Assembly (NCBI RefSeq): GCF_964212655.1 | Contig: NZ_OZ156465.1 | Location: 2,046,001 to 2,110,000, forward strand | Direction: 5' to 3' | Source of the DNA: Candidatus Thiodiazotropha sp. LNASS1 | GTDB taxonomy: Bacteria; Pseudomonadota; Gammaproteobacteria; Chromatiales; Chromatiaceae | DNA length: 64,000 bases | Shown: one piece after another, positions 20,344 to 30,656 of the stretch | How positions within the stretch are numbered: position 1 is the first letter of the stretch | Layout of the letters: the number at the start of each line of letters is the position of its first letter | Made by a program: the position numbers and the translations under genes | Notes under the pieces: model-generated | Told to the model about the DNA's origin: nothing | Databases searched by the model: none | Seen by the model: only the letters and a program-made list of their open reading frames with translations

Positions 20344-21147
20344 TCACTTACCCGCTATCCTAGCCCCACTGGATGGGCTATCCATTTGTGCTTGCTGTTC
20401 GGTATTTGCTTGCCAGTACACCGAAAAACCATTTGTATATCGCAGATCCACGCGTTCCGGCATTGCGTCAACCTGACCTCTCAGGAAGGGGTAAAGCTGC
20501 ACGAAACGGCTCAATCTCGGCATTACGTCCCGCCTGCCCAAATCGAGCAGCAACCCCTCCTCAGTCTCGATCCTCCACGATTGCCTCGCATCGACCCGGA
20601 GGCGCTTCAGTTGAAGTCCCGCTGTCTGCAGCAGGGTACGCATTTTGAGATACTCCCGGGTGATTCTATCCGCCCTCTCCTCTTCACCGGTGAGCGTCAC
20701 AAGGCCTTGCAAACGCGGCAGGTGCTTCGGTCTGAACACTTCACCCTGAGGATTTACCATGGCATCCTCACCCCAGTAGGCCAGCGGAACCTGTTCGTCG
20801 ACCCTGACGGCCAGGGTGTCGGGCCATATCCTGCGAACACTGGCACTCTTGACCCAGGGAAGCTGTTCGATCTGATTGCGTATCCGAATCAGATCGACAG
20901 TGAAGAAGTTGCCGCTCACAGCCTGAACAACGGTCTGTTCCAGCCCCTGTTTATTGAGATATTTGATCTCACCATCGACACTGACCACCCGCACCGGCAT
21001 GACCATGGGATCCAGCAGTTGGGAGACACCCCAACCACCCATTCCGGCAAATAGCGCAATCAGTAGCAGTGGCACGATTCTGATGCCGTTCAAGCGCTCC
21101 AGCTGGATGGATGGATCTGCAGATGGATGATTGCGAACCCTACTCAT
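20344..21147 (-). CDS. ftsQ: Cell division protein FtsQ
   Basis: Bitopic divisome protein linking FtsB/FtsL to the rest of the machinery. I place the start at the ATG at 21147 (267 residues, MSRVRNHPS) because GGGAGGG lies six bases upstream. A longer frame would run into ddlB. A single membrane segment follows (IVPLLLIALFAGMGGWGV), then the POTRA domain (VVSVDGEIKYLNKQGLEQTV to VRRIWPDTLAVRVDEQVPLAYWG) and the beta domain. The start overlaps the ddlB stop codon, and its own stop abuts ftsA. All features fit FtsQ. Confidence 0.95.
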   Translation of the reverse strand: MSRVRNHPSADPSIQLERLNGIRIVPLLLIALFAGMGGWGVSQLLDPMVMPVRVVSVDGEIKYLNKQGLEQTVVQAVSGNFFTVDLIRIRNQIEQLPWVKSASVRRIWPDTLAVRVDEQVPLAYWGEDAMVNPQGEVFRPKHLPRLQGLVTLTGEEERADRITREYLKMRTLLQTAGLQLKRLRVDARQSWRIETEEGLLLDLGRRDVMPRLSRFVQLYPFLRGQVDAMPERVDLRYTNGFSVYWQANTEQQAQMDSPSSGARIAGK

Positions 21148-22078
21148 CGCCATCCCTCCCGAAACTTGTGGAGAGTATCCGCACCACCAGTTCTTCAAAA
21201 TCGATGCCCGCTGCCCTGGCCGACATCGGCACCAGGCTGTGATCGGTCATACCGGGGACGGTGTTTGCTTCAATCAGCCAGGGTTGATGCCGCTCATCCA
21301 GCATCAGATCGACCCGGCCCCAACCACTGGCGCCAACTGCTTCGAAGGCCTCTGTGCAGAGCCCCTGTAAAGCTCTCTCCTCAGCACGATCAAGACCGCA
21401 GGGGCAGTGGTAACGTGTAGTGTCCGCCGCATATTTGGCCTGATAGTCATAGAAAAGACGGGGCGTCTCGAGACGAATCATCGGCAATGCCTTTCCCTGC
21501 AGGATGGTCGTCGTGAACTCCTCTCCGACGATCCAGCGCTCCGCCAGAACCAATGCATCGTACTGTCTGGCCAGTTCCCAGGCACTGCGCAATTGCTCCA
21601 CACTATCAACCTTGCTCATGCCGATACTGGAGCCCTCGCAGACCGGTTTTATCATCAGGGGAAAACCTACCGCCACCGCTTTGTCCAGGTCGCTTTCGTG
21701 AATGATCAAAACCGATTCAGGGGTTGGGATGCCCACGCCGCGCCATACCGCCTTGGTACGGTATTTATCCATGGCAAGGGCCGATCCAAGCACGCCACTG
21801 CCGGTATACGGCATGCCTATTCGTTCCAACGCACCCTGAATGACGCCGTCTTCACCGCCTCGGCCATGCAGGATGATAAAAGCCCGTTCATAGCCACCTG
21901 CAGCGAGTTGTGTCAACACGCCGTCATCCACATCCACCGCTTCCGCCTCAACTCCCCTGTTTACAAGCGCGTCCAGTACAGCTCGCCCGCTCTTCAGCGA
22001 AATCTCGCGTTCCGCAGACTGGCCGCCCATCAGTACGGCGACTCTGCCAAATGCCCGTTCAGATGCATTCATGTTCAA
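21140..22078 (-). CDS. ddlB: D-alanine--D-alanine ligase B
   Basis: ATP-grasp enzyme forming D-Ala-D-Ala for the peptidoglycan pentapeptide. The 312 residues show VAVLMGGQSAEREISLKSG, LHGRGGEDGVIQGALE, PYTGSGVLGSALAMDKYRTK, PVCEGSSIGMSKV, and the metal-binding end WGRVDLMLDERHQPWLIEAN with TVPGMTDHSLVP. The ATG overlaps the murB stop. Located between murB and ftsQ as in other gammaproteobacteria. Confidence 0.98.
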   Translation of the reverse strand: MNMNASERAFGRVAVLMGGQSAEREISLKSGRAVLDALVNRGVEAEAVDVDDGVLTQLAAGGYERAFIILHGRGGEDGVIQGALERIGMPYTGSGVLGSALAMDKYRTKAVWRGVGIPTPESVLIIHESDLDKAVAVGFPLMIKPVCEGSSIGMSKVDSVEQLRSAWELARQYDALVLAERWIVGEEFTTTILQGKALPMIRLETPRLFYDYQAKYAADTTRYHCPCGLDRAEERALQGLCTEAFEAVGASGWGRVDLMLDERHQPWLIEANTVPGMTDHSLVPMSARAAGIDFEELVVRILSTSFGRDGDE

Positions 22079-22974
22079 CTCGAATCTCCAATACGATGGA
22101 CTTCGGTCTTCAGTTCGATGCCACTCTGTGCCGCCACTTCACGCTGCACTTTGGCAATCAGCATCTCGATATCCCGTGCCGTGGCATCTCCGGTATTGAT
22201 GATGAAGTTGGCGTGTTTCTCGGATACCTGAGCACCACCCAAACGCCTGCCTTTCAAGCCGGCGGCCTCAATCAAGCGTGCGGCGAAATCACCGGGTGGG
22301 TTACGAAACACCGAACCACAACTGGGTTGACTGGTCGGTTGCGTGGCGGCACGCCGTTCCAGCAGTTGCCTGATCCGTTGCTGGGCGGCGTCCACATCTC
22401 CCGCTTCCATCTCCAGTTCGGCTGCCAGAAACCACTCGCCGGATGGGCCTCTGACCTGCCGATAAGCGATCTCAAAATCCTCAGGTAAACGGCTGCGCAC
22501 TTCACCGAATCGGTCAATGGTTTCGACCCTCACAACCCGTTCCCAGGTCTCGCCGCCAAAGGCCCCGGCATTCATCGCCAGAGCACCGCCCAGGGTGCCG
22601 GGAATACCGGCTAGAAATTCCACACCGCAAAGGCCCGCCCTGGCTGCAATCCGGGCGATCTTCGCACATGCAATCCCCGATTCGGCATACAACAATCTGT
22701 TACTGCGCCATTCACTGGCCACAAGGCTGCCTTTTGTTGCAATCACAGTACCTTTGAATCCCCCGTCCCGTACCAGCAGATTGCTTCCCAAACCCAGCCA
22801 GAAAAGGGGCTCCTCTGAATCCAACTGATGCAGAAACCGAATCAGGTCCTCGCGGTCGGCAGGGCGATAAAAACAGCTGACCGGTCCTCCGACCCGCCAG
22901 GTGGTATGCCGGGAAAGGGGCTCGTCGAAACGCATTTCACCACGTAAGGGTTGTTGATTTAGCGCAGGCATCAT
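22075..22974 (-). CDS. murB: UDP-N-acetylenolpyruvoylglucosamine reductase
   Basis: Flavoenzyme reducing enolpyruvyl-UDP-GlcNAc to UDP-MurNAc. The 299-residue protein is a type II-like short MurB: PLSRHTTWRVGGP, WLGLGSNLLVRDGG, GIPGTLGGALAMNAGAFGGE, and the C-terminal SCGSVFRNP with the catalytic Ser and EKHANFIINTG. The ATG forms an ATGA overlap with the stop of a 60-codon reading frame that separates it from murC. Confidence 0.98.
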   Translation of the reverse strand: MMPALNQQPLRGEMRFDEPLSRHTTWRVGGPVSCFYRPADREDLIRFLHQLDSEEPLFWLGLGSNLLVRDGGFKGTVIATKGSLVASEWRSNRLLYAESGIACAKIARIAARAGLCGVEFLAGIPGTLGGALAMNAGAFGGETWERVVRVETIDRFGEVRSRLPEDFEIAYRQVRGPSGEWFLAAELEMEAGDVDAAQQRIRQLLERRAATQPTSQPSCGSVFRNPPGDFAARLIEAAGLKGRRLGGAQVSEKHANFIINTGDATARDIEMLIAKVQREVAAQSGIELKTEVHRIGDSS

Positions 22975-23153
22975 CTGAAGTCGCTCTCGTCACGCGGATT
23001 GCCGTTTTTCGACCTGATCCTGTCCGTTGTCCGGTGCTGCCCTTCCGAAACATCGGTTGGTCTGCGCCTGACTATCGGGATACCCGGCAGGTTGGATTGC
23101 AGGGATTCACCACATCCCTGATGCAATTTTTTCATATCGATTCCATACGCCAT
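22971..23153 (-). CDS. 60-residue hypothetical protein coupled between murC and murB
   Basis: Not a recognised family. The ATG shares one base with the murC stop (TGATG), and the stop shares bases with the murB ATG (ATGA). AGGAGGTGG, inside the end of murC, lies about five bases before the ATG, one of the strongest ribosome sites in the cluster. The 60 residues start [17 protein letters not shown] and end rich in Arg, Asp and Ser, suggesting a soluble basic or disordered peptide with one Cys at position 14. No membrane segment. It fills what would be a 180-base gap in an otherwise gap-free region. It may be a real small protein or a translated linker that carries ribosomes to murB; I cannot decide. 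Confidence 0.55.
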   Translation of the reverse strand: MAYGIDMKKLHQGCGESLQSNLPGIPIVRRRPTDVSEGQHRTTDRIRSKNGNPRDESDFR

Positions 23154-24589
23154 CACTCCACCTCCTGACAAAGTCGTCGAGGCAGTTCTGCCGCAACGGA
23201 ACCGATACTGCCGGCACCCACGGTCAGAACGATATCCCCATCCTGGAGCAATCCCTGCAACAGATCCGGCAACTCCTCCAGCGGTTCCACAAAGACTGGA
23301 TCAACCTGGCCGCGGATACGGATTGCACGACTCAAATCGCGACCGCTCGCACCCTGAATCGGCTCCTCGCCTGCAGCATAAACCTCGCTGACGATCAGCA
23401 GATCCGCTTTCGATAAAACCTGCACGAAGTCCTCGAACTGCTCTTGTGTTCGTGAATAACGGTGTGGTTGAAACACCACCACCAGACGCCGCTCCGGCCA
23501 TCCGTCGCGAACTGCAGACAGGGTCGCATCGATCTCCCGCGGATGGTGCGCGTAGTCATCAATCAACATCACCTGTTTACCATCCATGTCACAGTCGCCC
23601 CTGGTCTGAAATCGCCGACCGATACCGGCGAAGTTGCTTAGCGCAACCTGGATGGTGCTGCTCTCAATATTGAGTTCGAGCGCCACGCAAATAGCCGCCA
23701 AAGCATTCAACACATTATGTCTGCCAGGCAGGTTGAGTGTGATCCGAACCGGTTCCGTCAGGGATTCCGCCTGCAGCGTGAATTGGGTCTTCAATCCCTC
23801 CCTGACTACATCAACCGCCTTTACATCGGCACCATCGCTGAAGCCATAGGTCGTAATCGGTCTTGTGATCTCCGGTAACAGATTGCGTATCTCATCGTCG
23901 TCGATACACATCACTGCGCGACCATAGAATGGCAAGTGATGAAGAAATTCCAGGAAGGTCCTGCGCAATCTGTTGAAATCTCCGCCGTAGGTGGTCATAT
24001 GGTCGGCATCGATGTTGGTCACCACGGCCAGCATCGGCTGCAGGTAGAGAAATGAGGCGTCACTTTCATCCGCCTCCGCGACCAGATACTCCCCATCACC
24101 CAAACGCGCATTGGCTCCGGCACTGTTGAGTCTGCCACCGATAACGAATGTCGGATCGAGGTCGGCTTCTGCCAGAATACTGGTGACCAGACTGGTGGTG
24201 GTGGTCTTGCCGTGGGTCCCTGCCACTGCAATGCCATAGTGGAAACGCATGATCTCCGCCAGCATCTCGGCCCTCGGCACCACCGGTATTCTGGCATCTC
24301 GCGCAGCGACAACCTCGGGATTGTCCTCTTTGATGGCACTCGATATCACGACTGCATCAGCCGATTCGACATGGCTTTGTTTGTGGCCTATCTTCAGTTC
24401 GGCACCCAGTTCGGCAAGCCGCGAAGTGACTCCACTCTCCTTTTGATCCGATCCGGTCACTTGATAACCCAGATTGATCATGACCTCGGCTATGCCACTC
24501 ATACCCGCACCGCCGATACCGACGAAGTGAATCCGACGCATGCGGCCCATGCTGTTCGGGGCGTATCGTTTACGTAGCTGTTCACTCAT
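23153..24589 (-). CDS. murC: UDP-N-acetylmuramate--L-alanine ligase
   Basis: Mur ligase adding L-Ala to UDP-MurNAc. I start at the ATG at 24589 (478 residues, [16 protein letters not shown]), which forms an ATGA overlap with the murG stop; a longer in-frame extension lies inside murG. Motifs are [17 protein letters not shown], the P-loop [51 protein letters not shown] and [10 protein letters not shown]. Length matches the family. Followed by the small coupled reading frame and murB. Confidence 0.98.
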   Translation of the reverse strand: MSEQLRKRYAPNSMGRMRRIHFVGIGGAGMSGIAEVMINLGYQVTGSDQKESGVTSRLAELGAELKIGHKQSHVESADAVVISSAIKEDNPEVVAARDARIPVVPRAEMLAEIMRFHYGIAVAGTHGKTTTTSLVTSILAEADLDPTFVIGGRLNSAGANARLGDGEYLVAEADESDASFLYLQPMLAVVTNIDADHMTTYGGDFNRLRRTFLEFLHHLPFYGRAVMCIDDDEIRNLLPEITRPITTYGFSDGADVKAVDVVREGLKTQFTLQAESLTEPVRITLNLPGRHNVLNALAAICVALELNIESSTIQVALSNFAGIGRRFQTRGDCDMDGKQVMLIDDYAHHPREIDATLSAVRDGWPERRLVVVFQPHRYSRTQEQFEDFVQVLSKADLLIVSEVYAAGEEPIQGASGRDLSRAIRIRGQVDPVFVEPLEELPDLLQGLLQDGDIVLTVGAGSIGSVAAELPRRLCQEVE

Positions 24590-25665
24590 GGATCGATAAC
24601 CTCCATGCAGTAACGCCCTACCCGCACGGCGGCATCCGGTTTCGCCAGGCTGCGGGCAGCCACAGCCATCTCCAGTAGTTTTTTTCTGTTTGCGCAAAGA
24701 CTGCCCAGCAGCCGTGCCAGATTGCGCCCATCGAGGCTGTGTTGATGAATAAGGTAGGCTGCATCCACATTGACCAGAAATTCCGCATTGCGGGTCTGAT
24801 GGTCATCGACGGCAAAAGGATAGGGTACGAGTATGGCGCCCAAACCCGCCACCGCCAGTTCGGAAACCGTCAGCGCGCCGGCCCGACAGATGACAAGATC
24901 AGCCCAGGCATAGGCCTCGGCCATTTCGGTTTCAAAGGCTTTCACCTCCGCATCGACCGCCAATTCCCGGTATCTGGCAAGGGTCTCATCAAGCAGTTTT
25001 TCACCGGCCTGATGACGCACCTGCGGCCGCAGTTTTTGCGGTATCAAAGAGAGCGCCTCCGGTATGCACTGATTGAGCGCCCGGGCACCCAGAGAACCGC
25101 CGAGAACCAGCAGTCTGATGGCTCCTTCATGCTCAGCGAAGCGTGCTTCCGGCACATCGAGGGAAACGATATCCTGGCGTACCGGATTGCCTACCGTCTC
25201 TGCCTGCGCCTCGGCACCAAAACTATCGGGAAAGGCCTCGAACACCTTGGTTGCAAATTGAGCCAATATCCGATTGGTCAATCCTGGTATCGCATTCTGC
25301 TCCTGGATCACCAGAGGTATACGCATCAACCTGGCTGCCAAACCACCGGGGCCGGTGGCAAACCCGCCCATGCCCAACACCAGGTTTGGACGGGTACGAC
25401 GTAATACGCGATAGGCCTGCCAGAGGGCCTTGCTGATAGTAAACGGAGCAGCCAGATGCCGCTTCAGCCCACTTCCGCGCACACCTTTCACCTGCAGCGT
25501 CTCAAGAGGATAGCCATAGCCTGGAATCAGTCTGTTCTCCATACCGGAGCGACTGCCCAACCAGGTGATGCGACAACCTTTCTGTTTCATCCAGTCGGCC
25601 ACCGCCAGTGCCGGGAAGAGGTGCCCGCCCGTACCGCCGGCCATGACCATCACATGAGGCTCCAT
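24586..25665 (-). CDS. murG: UDP-GlcNAc:lipid I N-acetylglucosaminyltransferase
   Basis: Peripheral membrane GT28 enzyme converting lipid I to lipid II. The 359 residues include [90 protein letters not shown] and the end-loop [15 protein letters not shown]. The ATG at 25665 has GGAGG upstream; a second ATG at 25650 overlaps the ftsW stop (TGATG) and could also be used. Confidence 0.98.
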   Translation of the reverse strand: MEPHVMVMAGGTGGHLFPALAVADWMKQKGCRITWLGSRSGMENRLIPGYGYPLETLQVKGVRGSGLKRHLAAPFTISKALWQAYRVLRRTRPNLVLGMGGFATGPGGLAARLMRIPLVIQEQNAIPGLTNRILAQFATKVFEAFPDSFGAEAQAETVGNPVRQDIVSLDVPEARFAEHEGAIRLLVLGGSLGARALNQCIPEALSLIPQKLRPQVRHQAGEKLLDETLARYRELAVDAEVKAFETEMAEAYAWADLVICRAGALTVSELAVAGLGAILVPYPFAVDDHQTRNAEFLVNVDAAYLIHQHSLDGRNLARLLGSLCANRKKLLEMAVAARSLAKPDAAVRVGRYCMEVIDP

Positions 25666-26852
25666 GATCGCCTCCGGTGCTTGCTTTTACCGCCTTTCTG
25701 GCGAGACTCGAAATCGATTCTTAGCAACATGGCAATCATCATGCAGGCGACAATGATGCTGTTGCCGCCATAGCTCATAAACGGCAGGGTCAGCCCTTTG
25801 GTCGGCAGCAACCCGACATTGACACCGATATTGATGAAGGCCTGCATCCCGATCCATAAACCGAGTCCGTAGGCTGTATAACTGGAAAAGCGTTGGCCTG
25901 CCTGTTCCGCTTTGACACCAATCTGAAATGCCCGCCAGGTAATGAATGCAAAGAGAAAAATAACACCAACTGTGCCGAGCAAACCGAACTCCTCACCTAC
26001 AACGGCCATGATGAAATCGGTATGCGCCTCCGGCAGGTAGAACTGTTTCTGGATACCGTTACCCAATCCGACACCGCTGATCTCACCCCGGCCGAAGGCG
26101 ATCAATGCCTGCGACAACTGGAAATCGGTATTGAAGGGATCATCCCAGGGATTCAGGTAGGTCGTCATCCGCTGCCACCGGTAGGGCGAGAAGTAGATCA
26201 ATGCCCAGCCGGCCACACCGGCAAAAACCAACAACGTGGCAAACTGGTAGAGCACTACCCCACCAAGAAACAGCATGCCTGTGGCGGTTGCGAATAGAAC
26301 CACGGTGGTGCCGAAGTCGGGTTGCAGCAGGATCAGTGAACTGGTGATGATCAACAGCAGCATCGGTTTGGCAAAGCCCCAGAACGAGCGCGCGACTTCA
26401 TCCTGGCGGCGTACCAGGTATCCGGCGATGTAGAGCACCATGAAAAGCTTCATGAATTCGGAACTCTGCAGATTGAAACCGCCCAGCGGTATCCAGCGGG
26501 TCGCGCCATTGACGCTTTTTCCTATCCCGGGGACCAACAACAGCATTAACAGGCATAGTCCCAAAAAGACCAGCAACGGCCCTGCCTTTTGCCATTGAAT
26601 CATCGCAATTTGAAAAACCAGATAAGCGGAGAGCAAGCCCAGGAACACGGCAAACAGATGACGATAGACATAAAAGAAGGGCGATCCACCCAGGCGGTCT
26701 CCCACAGTCATCGATGCGGACGAAACCATGACCAAGCCGAAACAGAGCAGCATGGCTGCCGCCCCCAGAAGCCACCAATCGAAGATGGGCTGCGCGACTG
26801 GATTACGGCGTGCCCGTGCATCATGTGCCTGTGGACGTACCAGCGTATTCAT
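25650..26852 (-). CDS. ftsW: FtsW, SEDS peptidoglycan glycosyltransferase
   Basis: Ten-segment SEDS protein that polymerises glycan at the septum together with FtsI. The 400-residue protein has a short cytoplasmic start and KSVNGATRWIPLGGFNLQSSEFMKL split over the third loop. FKTDF-like FNTDFQLSQALIAFGRGEISG follows, then GNGIQKQFYLPEAHTDFIMAVVGEEFG and GLLPTKGLTLPFMSYGGNS. These are hallmark FtsW/RodA motifs, including the catalytic-loop Asp. The basic C-terminus ([10 protein letters not shown]) overlaps murG. The ATG forms an ATGA overlap with the murD stop. Confidence 0.98.
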   Translation of the reverse strand: MNTLVRPQAHDARARRNPVAQPIFDWWLLGAAAMLLCFGLVMVSSASMTVGDRLGGSPFFYVYRHLFAVFLGLLSAYLVFQIAMIQWQKAGPLLVFLGLCLLMLLLVPGIGKSVNGATRWIPLGGFNLQSSEFMKLFMVLYIAGYLVRRQDEVARSFWGFAKPMLLLIITSSLILLQPDFGTTVVLFATATGMLFLGGVVLYQFATLLVFAGVAGWALIYFSPYRWQRMTTYLNPWDDPFNTDFQLSQALIAFGRGEISGVGLGNGIQKQFYLPEAHTDFIMAVVGEEFGLLGTVGVIFLFAFITWRAFQIGVKAEQAGQRFSSYTAYGLGLWIGMQAFINIGVNVGLLPTKGLTLPFMSYGGNSIIVACMMIAMLLRIDFESRQKGGKSKHRRRSWSLM

Positions 26853-28204
26853 GCCGGAAGCGCCTCCACCGCCTGAATAAAGGCCTCACCGCGGGCTTCG
26901 AAGTTACGGAACATATCGAAGCTGGCGCAAGCCGGAGAGAGCAGCACACGATCGCCTGGTTGCGCCAACTCCGCCGCCAGCGCGACTGCCGTTTCAAGTG
27001 ATGCCGCATGCTCAGTTCGCACCCGGCCTGCCAGGGCGGATTCCAGCTCTGATGCATCCCTACCGATGAGGATGACGGCACGGGCTGTCTCTTCCACAAC
27101 CGGCGCCAGGGGAGTGAAATCGGCATCCTTGCAATCGCCACCGGCAATCAGCACACTCCGGCTGTCGCCGCTTTCGGGATGCAGCCCCTGCAAGGCGGCG
27201 ATAGTGGCTCCCACATTGGTGCCCTTGGAATCGTTGTACCAACGCACCTCCCCTTTATCGCAGATCCATTGGGTGCGATGGGGGAGCCCTGAAAAACTTC
27301 TCAGCGCCGCCAGCATATCATTTTGCGGCAGACCCACAGCACTGCCCAAGGCCAGGGCCGCCAGGGCGTTCGCAATATTATGGCGGCCGGGAATTCGCAG
27401 TTCGGTGACGGGTATCAGAGGGGTATGCCCCTCACTCAGCCATTTGACCCCATCGAGCTCATGTAAACCGAAATCGTCTCCAGTCGGCGCCTCCAGAGTA
27501 AACCCGACAGTGGCCGCATCCGGCACTGCCATGGCTGCAACTATCGGATCGTCACGGTTGATTACCATGATCTCGCTGCCGCTATAGAGTGATGCCTTGG
27601 TTGCGGCATACTCATCCAGATCCCGGTAACGGTCCATATGATCGGCGGAGATATTCAACACAACCGCGGCTTGGGGTTTGAGCGAACGGGTGCTCTCCAA
27701 CTGGAAGCTGGAGAGTTCGAGCACGTACAGCTCCACTTGATCATCCAGCAGATCGAGAGCCGGCTCCCCAAGGTTGCCGCCCACGGCCACCCTTATCCCG
27801 GCCATGCGCGCCATATCACCCAACAAGGTGGTCACGGTGCTTTTGCCGTTTGAACCCGTGATCGCCACGACCGGTGCTTGCACCGCTCTGGCGAACAGCT
27901 CCACATCGCCGACTATCTCCACATGCCGCTCTTTGGCTGCACGAATCAACGGCTCATCGAGAGGTATCCCCGGACTCACCACCAGTCGACTCGCGGCATG
28001 AAACACCTCCGCCTGAAATCCGCCAAGAAATATCGCCATATCGGGATAATCCTTGCGCAACGCCTCCAGTCCCGGAGGATTCTCGCGTGTGTCTGTCACC
28101 GCCAGGGATTCCCCTTGAGCCGCCAGATAGCGCGCGCAGGAGAGCCCGGTCGCCCCCAGTCCGACGATCAGGGTTTTAGCTGAATTTGCCGCTTGCTTCG
28201 TCAT
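26849..28204 (-). CDS. murD: UDP-N-acetylmuramoylalanine--D-glutamate ligase
   Basis: Adds D-Glu to UDP-MurNAc-L-Ala. I use the ATG at 28204 (451 residues, [17 protein letters not shown]), which overlaps the mraY stop as TGATG; an upstream extension lies within mraY. Motifs: LIVGLGATGLSCARYLA, the P-loop [62 protein letters not shown] and LSPACASFDMF. All Mur-ligase residues are present. Confidence 0.98.
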   Translation of the reverse strand: MTKQAANSAKTLIVGLGATGLSCARYLAAQGESLAVTDTRENPPGLEALRKDYPDMAIFLGGFQAEVFHAASRLVVSPGIPLDEPLIRAAKERHVEIVGDVELFARAVQAPVVAITGSNGKSTVTTLLGDMARMAGIRVAVGGNLGEPALDLLDDQVELYVLELSSFQLESTRSLKPQAAVVLNISADHMDRYRDLDEYAATKASLYSGSEIMVINRDDPIVAAMAVPDAATVGFTLEAPTGDDFGLHELDGVKWLSEGHTPLIPVTELRIPGRHNIANALAALALGSAVGLPQNDMLAALRSFSGLPHRTQWICDKGEVRWYNDSKGTNVGATIAALQGLHPESGDSRSVLIAGGDCKDADFTPLAPVVEETARAVILIGRDASELESALAGRVRTEHAASLETAVALAAELAQPGDRVLLSPACASFDMFRNFEARGEAFIQAVEALPA

Positions 28205-29286
28205 CAACGTATCTTCAGACTCGCCAGACCGACCAACACCAGGATGACGGTGATGATCCAGAACCTCACAATCACCCGAGGCTCCGGCCAACCCTTGAGT
28301 TCAAAGTGGTGATGCAGTGGCGCCATACGAAAGATGCGCTTGCCGGTGAGCTTGTAGGACATGACCTGCAATACCACCGATACCGTCTCCACCACAAAGA
28401 CCCCTCCCATGATGAACAACACAATCTCCTGCCGCACCGCCACAGCGACCACTCCCAGGGCGGCACCCAACGCCAGGGCGCCCACATCACCCATAAAAAC
28501 CTGAGCCGGGTAGGTGTTGAACCAAAGAAAACCCAATCCGGCGCCAACCAACGAGGCGCAGAAGACAATCAGTTCGCCAACCCCAGGCAGGTAGGGGATC
28601 TTCAAATAGGTGGCAAAATCAGAGTGCCCGGTAACATAGGCGATCATGCCCAGGGCGCCGCCCACCATCACAGTTGGCAGAATCGCCAGACCGTCGAGCC
28701 CGTCAGTCAGGTTGACCGCATTGGAGGAGCCGACGATGACCAGATAACTGAACAGAATGAACACCGGGCCCCAATCCAGGGAGACATCTTTCAGATAGGG
28801 AATCAGCAGCGCCGTCTCCATGGTGGATGTAGCGGTGTAGTAAAAGACCAGGGATGCACCCAATCCCGCTACCGATTGCCAGAAATATTTCCAGCGCGCC
28901 GCCAGACCTTTGGGGTCGTTGAGGACCAGCTTCTTATAGTCGTCGACCAATCCGATCAGGCCAAAGGTCATGGTGACGATCAGCACAATCCAGACATAGC
29001 GGTTTGCCAGGTCCGACCACAGCAATGTGGCAATGGCGATCGCCACCAATATCAATGAACCACCCATGGTCGGGGTTCCGGCCTTGGAAAAGTGCGTTTC
29101 CGGACCGTCATCCCGCACTGTCTGTCCAATCTGGTGAAAGCTCAGGCGGCGTATCATCATAGGACCCAGGGCCAGGGAGATCATCAATGCCGTCAGAACC
29201 CCCAGGATGGTACGCAGCGTCAGGTACTGGAACACCCTGAAGCCGTTGTCGAACTGAGCAAGCCAATCGGTAAAATAGAGCAACAC
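28204..29286 (-). CDS. mraY: Phospho-MurNAc-pentapeptide translocase MraY
   Basis: Integral membrane enzyme that transfers phospho-MurNAc-pentapeptide to undecaprenyl phosphate, forming lipid I. The 360 residues have ten membrane segments and the signatures [19 protein letters not shown] (aspartate pair), [28 protein letters not shown] and [14 protein letters not shown]. Usual length. Between murF and murD as expected. Confidence 0.99.
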   Translation of the reverse strand: MLLYFTDWLAQFDNGFRVFQYLTLRTILGVLTALMISLALGPMMIRRLSFHQIGQTVRDDGPETHFSKAGTPTMGGSLILVAIAIATLLWSDLANRYVWIVLIVTMTFGLIGLVDDYKKLVLNDPKGLAARWKYFWQSVAGLGASLVFYYTATSTMETALLIPYLKDVSLDWGPVFILFSYLVIVGSSNAVNLTDGLDGLAILPTVMVGGALGMIAYVTGHSDFATYLKIPYLPGVGELIVFCASLVGAGLGFLWFNTYPAQVFMGDVGALALGAALGVVAVAVRQEIVLFIMGGVFVVETVSVVLQVMSYKLTGKRIFRMAPLHHHFELKGWPEPRVIVRFWIITVILVLVGLASLKIR

Positions 29287-29288
29287 TG

Positions 29289-30656
29289 TCAGCCTCTCCC
29301 GTCATTCATCAGCCGATCCACCACCCTTTCCATGGCCGCACTTCGGGATCCCTTCACCAGCAACGTATCGCCTTGTCGTAGCGAGCCGGTCAGGCTCCCC
29401 ACCAGTTCGTCCAGATCCGAAAAGGCAAGTGCTCCGTCGCCGAAACTCAACGCTGCATGCCGGCTCAGCTCTCCCAGGGTATAGAGTTGGGAGAGTCCCG
29501 CCTGTTTCGCCTTTGCGCCCATCTGACCATGCAGGGCAACGGATTGGTCACCCAGCTCAGCCAGATCCCCCAGCACCAGCACCCGCTTGCCCGGTGCACT
29601 GCGTAAAACCTCCACTGCGGCTTCCACCGAATCGGGATTGGCGTTATAGGTGTCGTCGATGAGGCGATAGCCGGCAGGAGTGAAGCGCATCTGCAGACGG
29701 CCTGCCACCGGCTCGACACTTGCGAGTCCCCGCTCGATATCCCCGCCTGAGCACCCCATCGCCAGCGCACCCGCAATCGCCGCCAGGGCATTCATCAGAT
29801 TGTGTTGGCCGGCGAGCGCAAGTCTTACGTCAAAACTCTCTGCCTGATAACTGACCTGCATGTGGTTGTAATAACCCGATTCCGTCCAGCGCATCTCGGC
29901 CCGGGAGAGATCACAGTGCACGGCCGCATGCCTCGAACTGCCGAAGCTGATCAGTCTGCGTTCACCCAGCAGATCGCGCCAAAGGGGAAAATAGTCATCG
30001 TCGGCATTCAATACAGCGATCCCGGTGGGTTTGAGTCCGCTGAGGATCTCACCCTTCGCCCGTGCAACACCCTGCAGATCGCCGAATCCCTCGAGATGAG
30101 CGGCGCCGGCATTGGTGATGAGGGCCACATCCGGGTGGGCGATCTGGCTCAGGTAGCCGATCTCGCCGGGATGATTGGCGCCCATTTCCACCACCGCATA
30201 GGCTTCATCCTGCAAGCGCAGCAATGTGAGCGGCAGGCCGATTTCATTATTCAAATTACCCCTGGTGGCCAGTACGCTTCCTTTTTGCCGTAGGATGGCG
30301 GCGAGCAGCTCTTTGACGGTGGTCTTGCCGTTGCTGCCGGTAATGGCGATCAGCGGCACGGCAAAACAGTCCCGCCAGACACCAGCCAGACGACCGAGTC
30401 CGATCCGGGTATCCGATACCTGAAGCTGGGGAATCTCAGGGTTCTGCGGTTCGCTCACCATCACTGCCACAGCCCCCTTGTCCCGCGCCTGACCGATGAA
30501 GGTGTGACCATCAAAATTGGGCCCCTTCAACGCGACATAGAGATCGTTCTCCGCCAGGGTGCGGCTATCGGTGCTGACCGAGCTGAAACGGACATCTTCG
30601 CCAACCTGGGTCCCATGCAGGCTTTCCGCTATTTGAGAGAGATAGAGCGCGTTCAT
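29289..30656 (-). CDS. murF: UDP-MurNAc-tripeptide--D-Ala-D-Ala ligase
   Basis: Last cytoplasmic Mur ligase, adding D-Ala-D-Ala. The ATG at 30656 (455 residues, [15 protein letters not shown]) overlaps the murE stop as ATGA; the frame extends a few codons upstream but without support. Motifs: [13 protein letters not shown], the P-loop [68 protein letters not shown] and [10 protein letters not shown]. Two bases separate its stop from the mraY start. Confidence 0.98.
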   Translation of the reverse strand: MNALYLSQIAESLHGTQVGEDVRFSSVSTDSRTLAENDLYVALKGPNFDGHTFIGQARDKGAVAVMVSEPQNPEIPQLQVSDTRIGLGRLAGVWRDCFAVPLIAITGSNGKTTVKELLAAILRQKGSVLATRGNLNNEIGLPLTLLRLQDEAYAVVEMGANHPGEIGYLSQIAHPDVALITNAGAAHLEGFGDLQGVARAKGEILSGLKPTGIAVLNADDDYFPLWRDLLGERRLISFGSSRHAAVHCDLSRAEMRWTESGYYNHMQVSYQAESFDVRLALAGQHNLMNALAAIAGALAMGCSGGDIERGLASVEPVAGRLQMRFTPAGYRLIDDTYNANPDSVEAAVEVLRSAPGKRVLVLGDLAELGDQSVALHGQMGAKAKQAGLSQLYTLGELSRHAALSFGDGALAFSDLDELVGSLTGSLRQGDTLLVKGSRSAAMERVVDRLMNDGRG

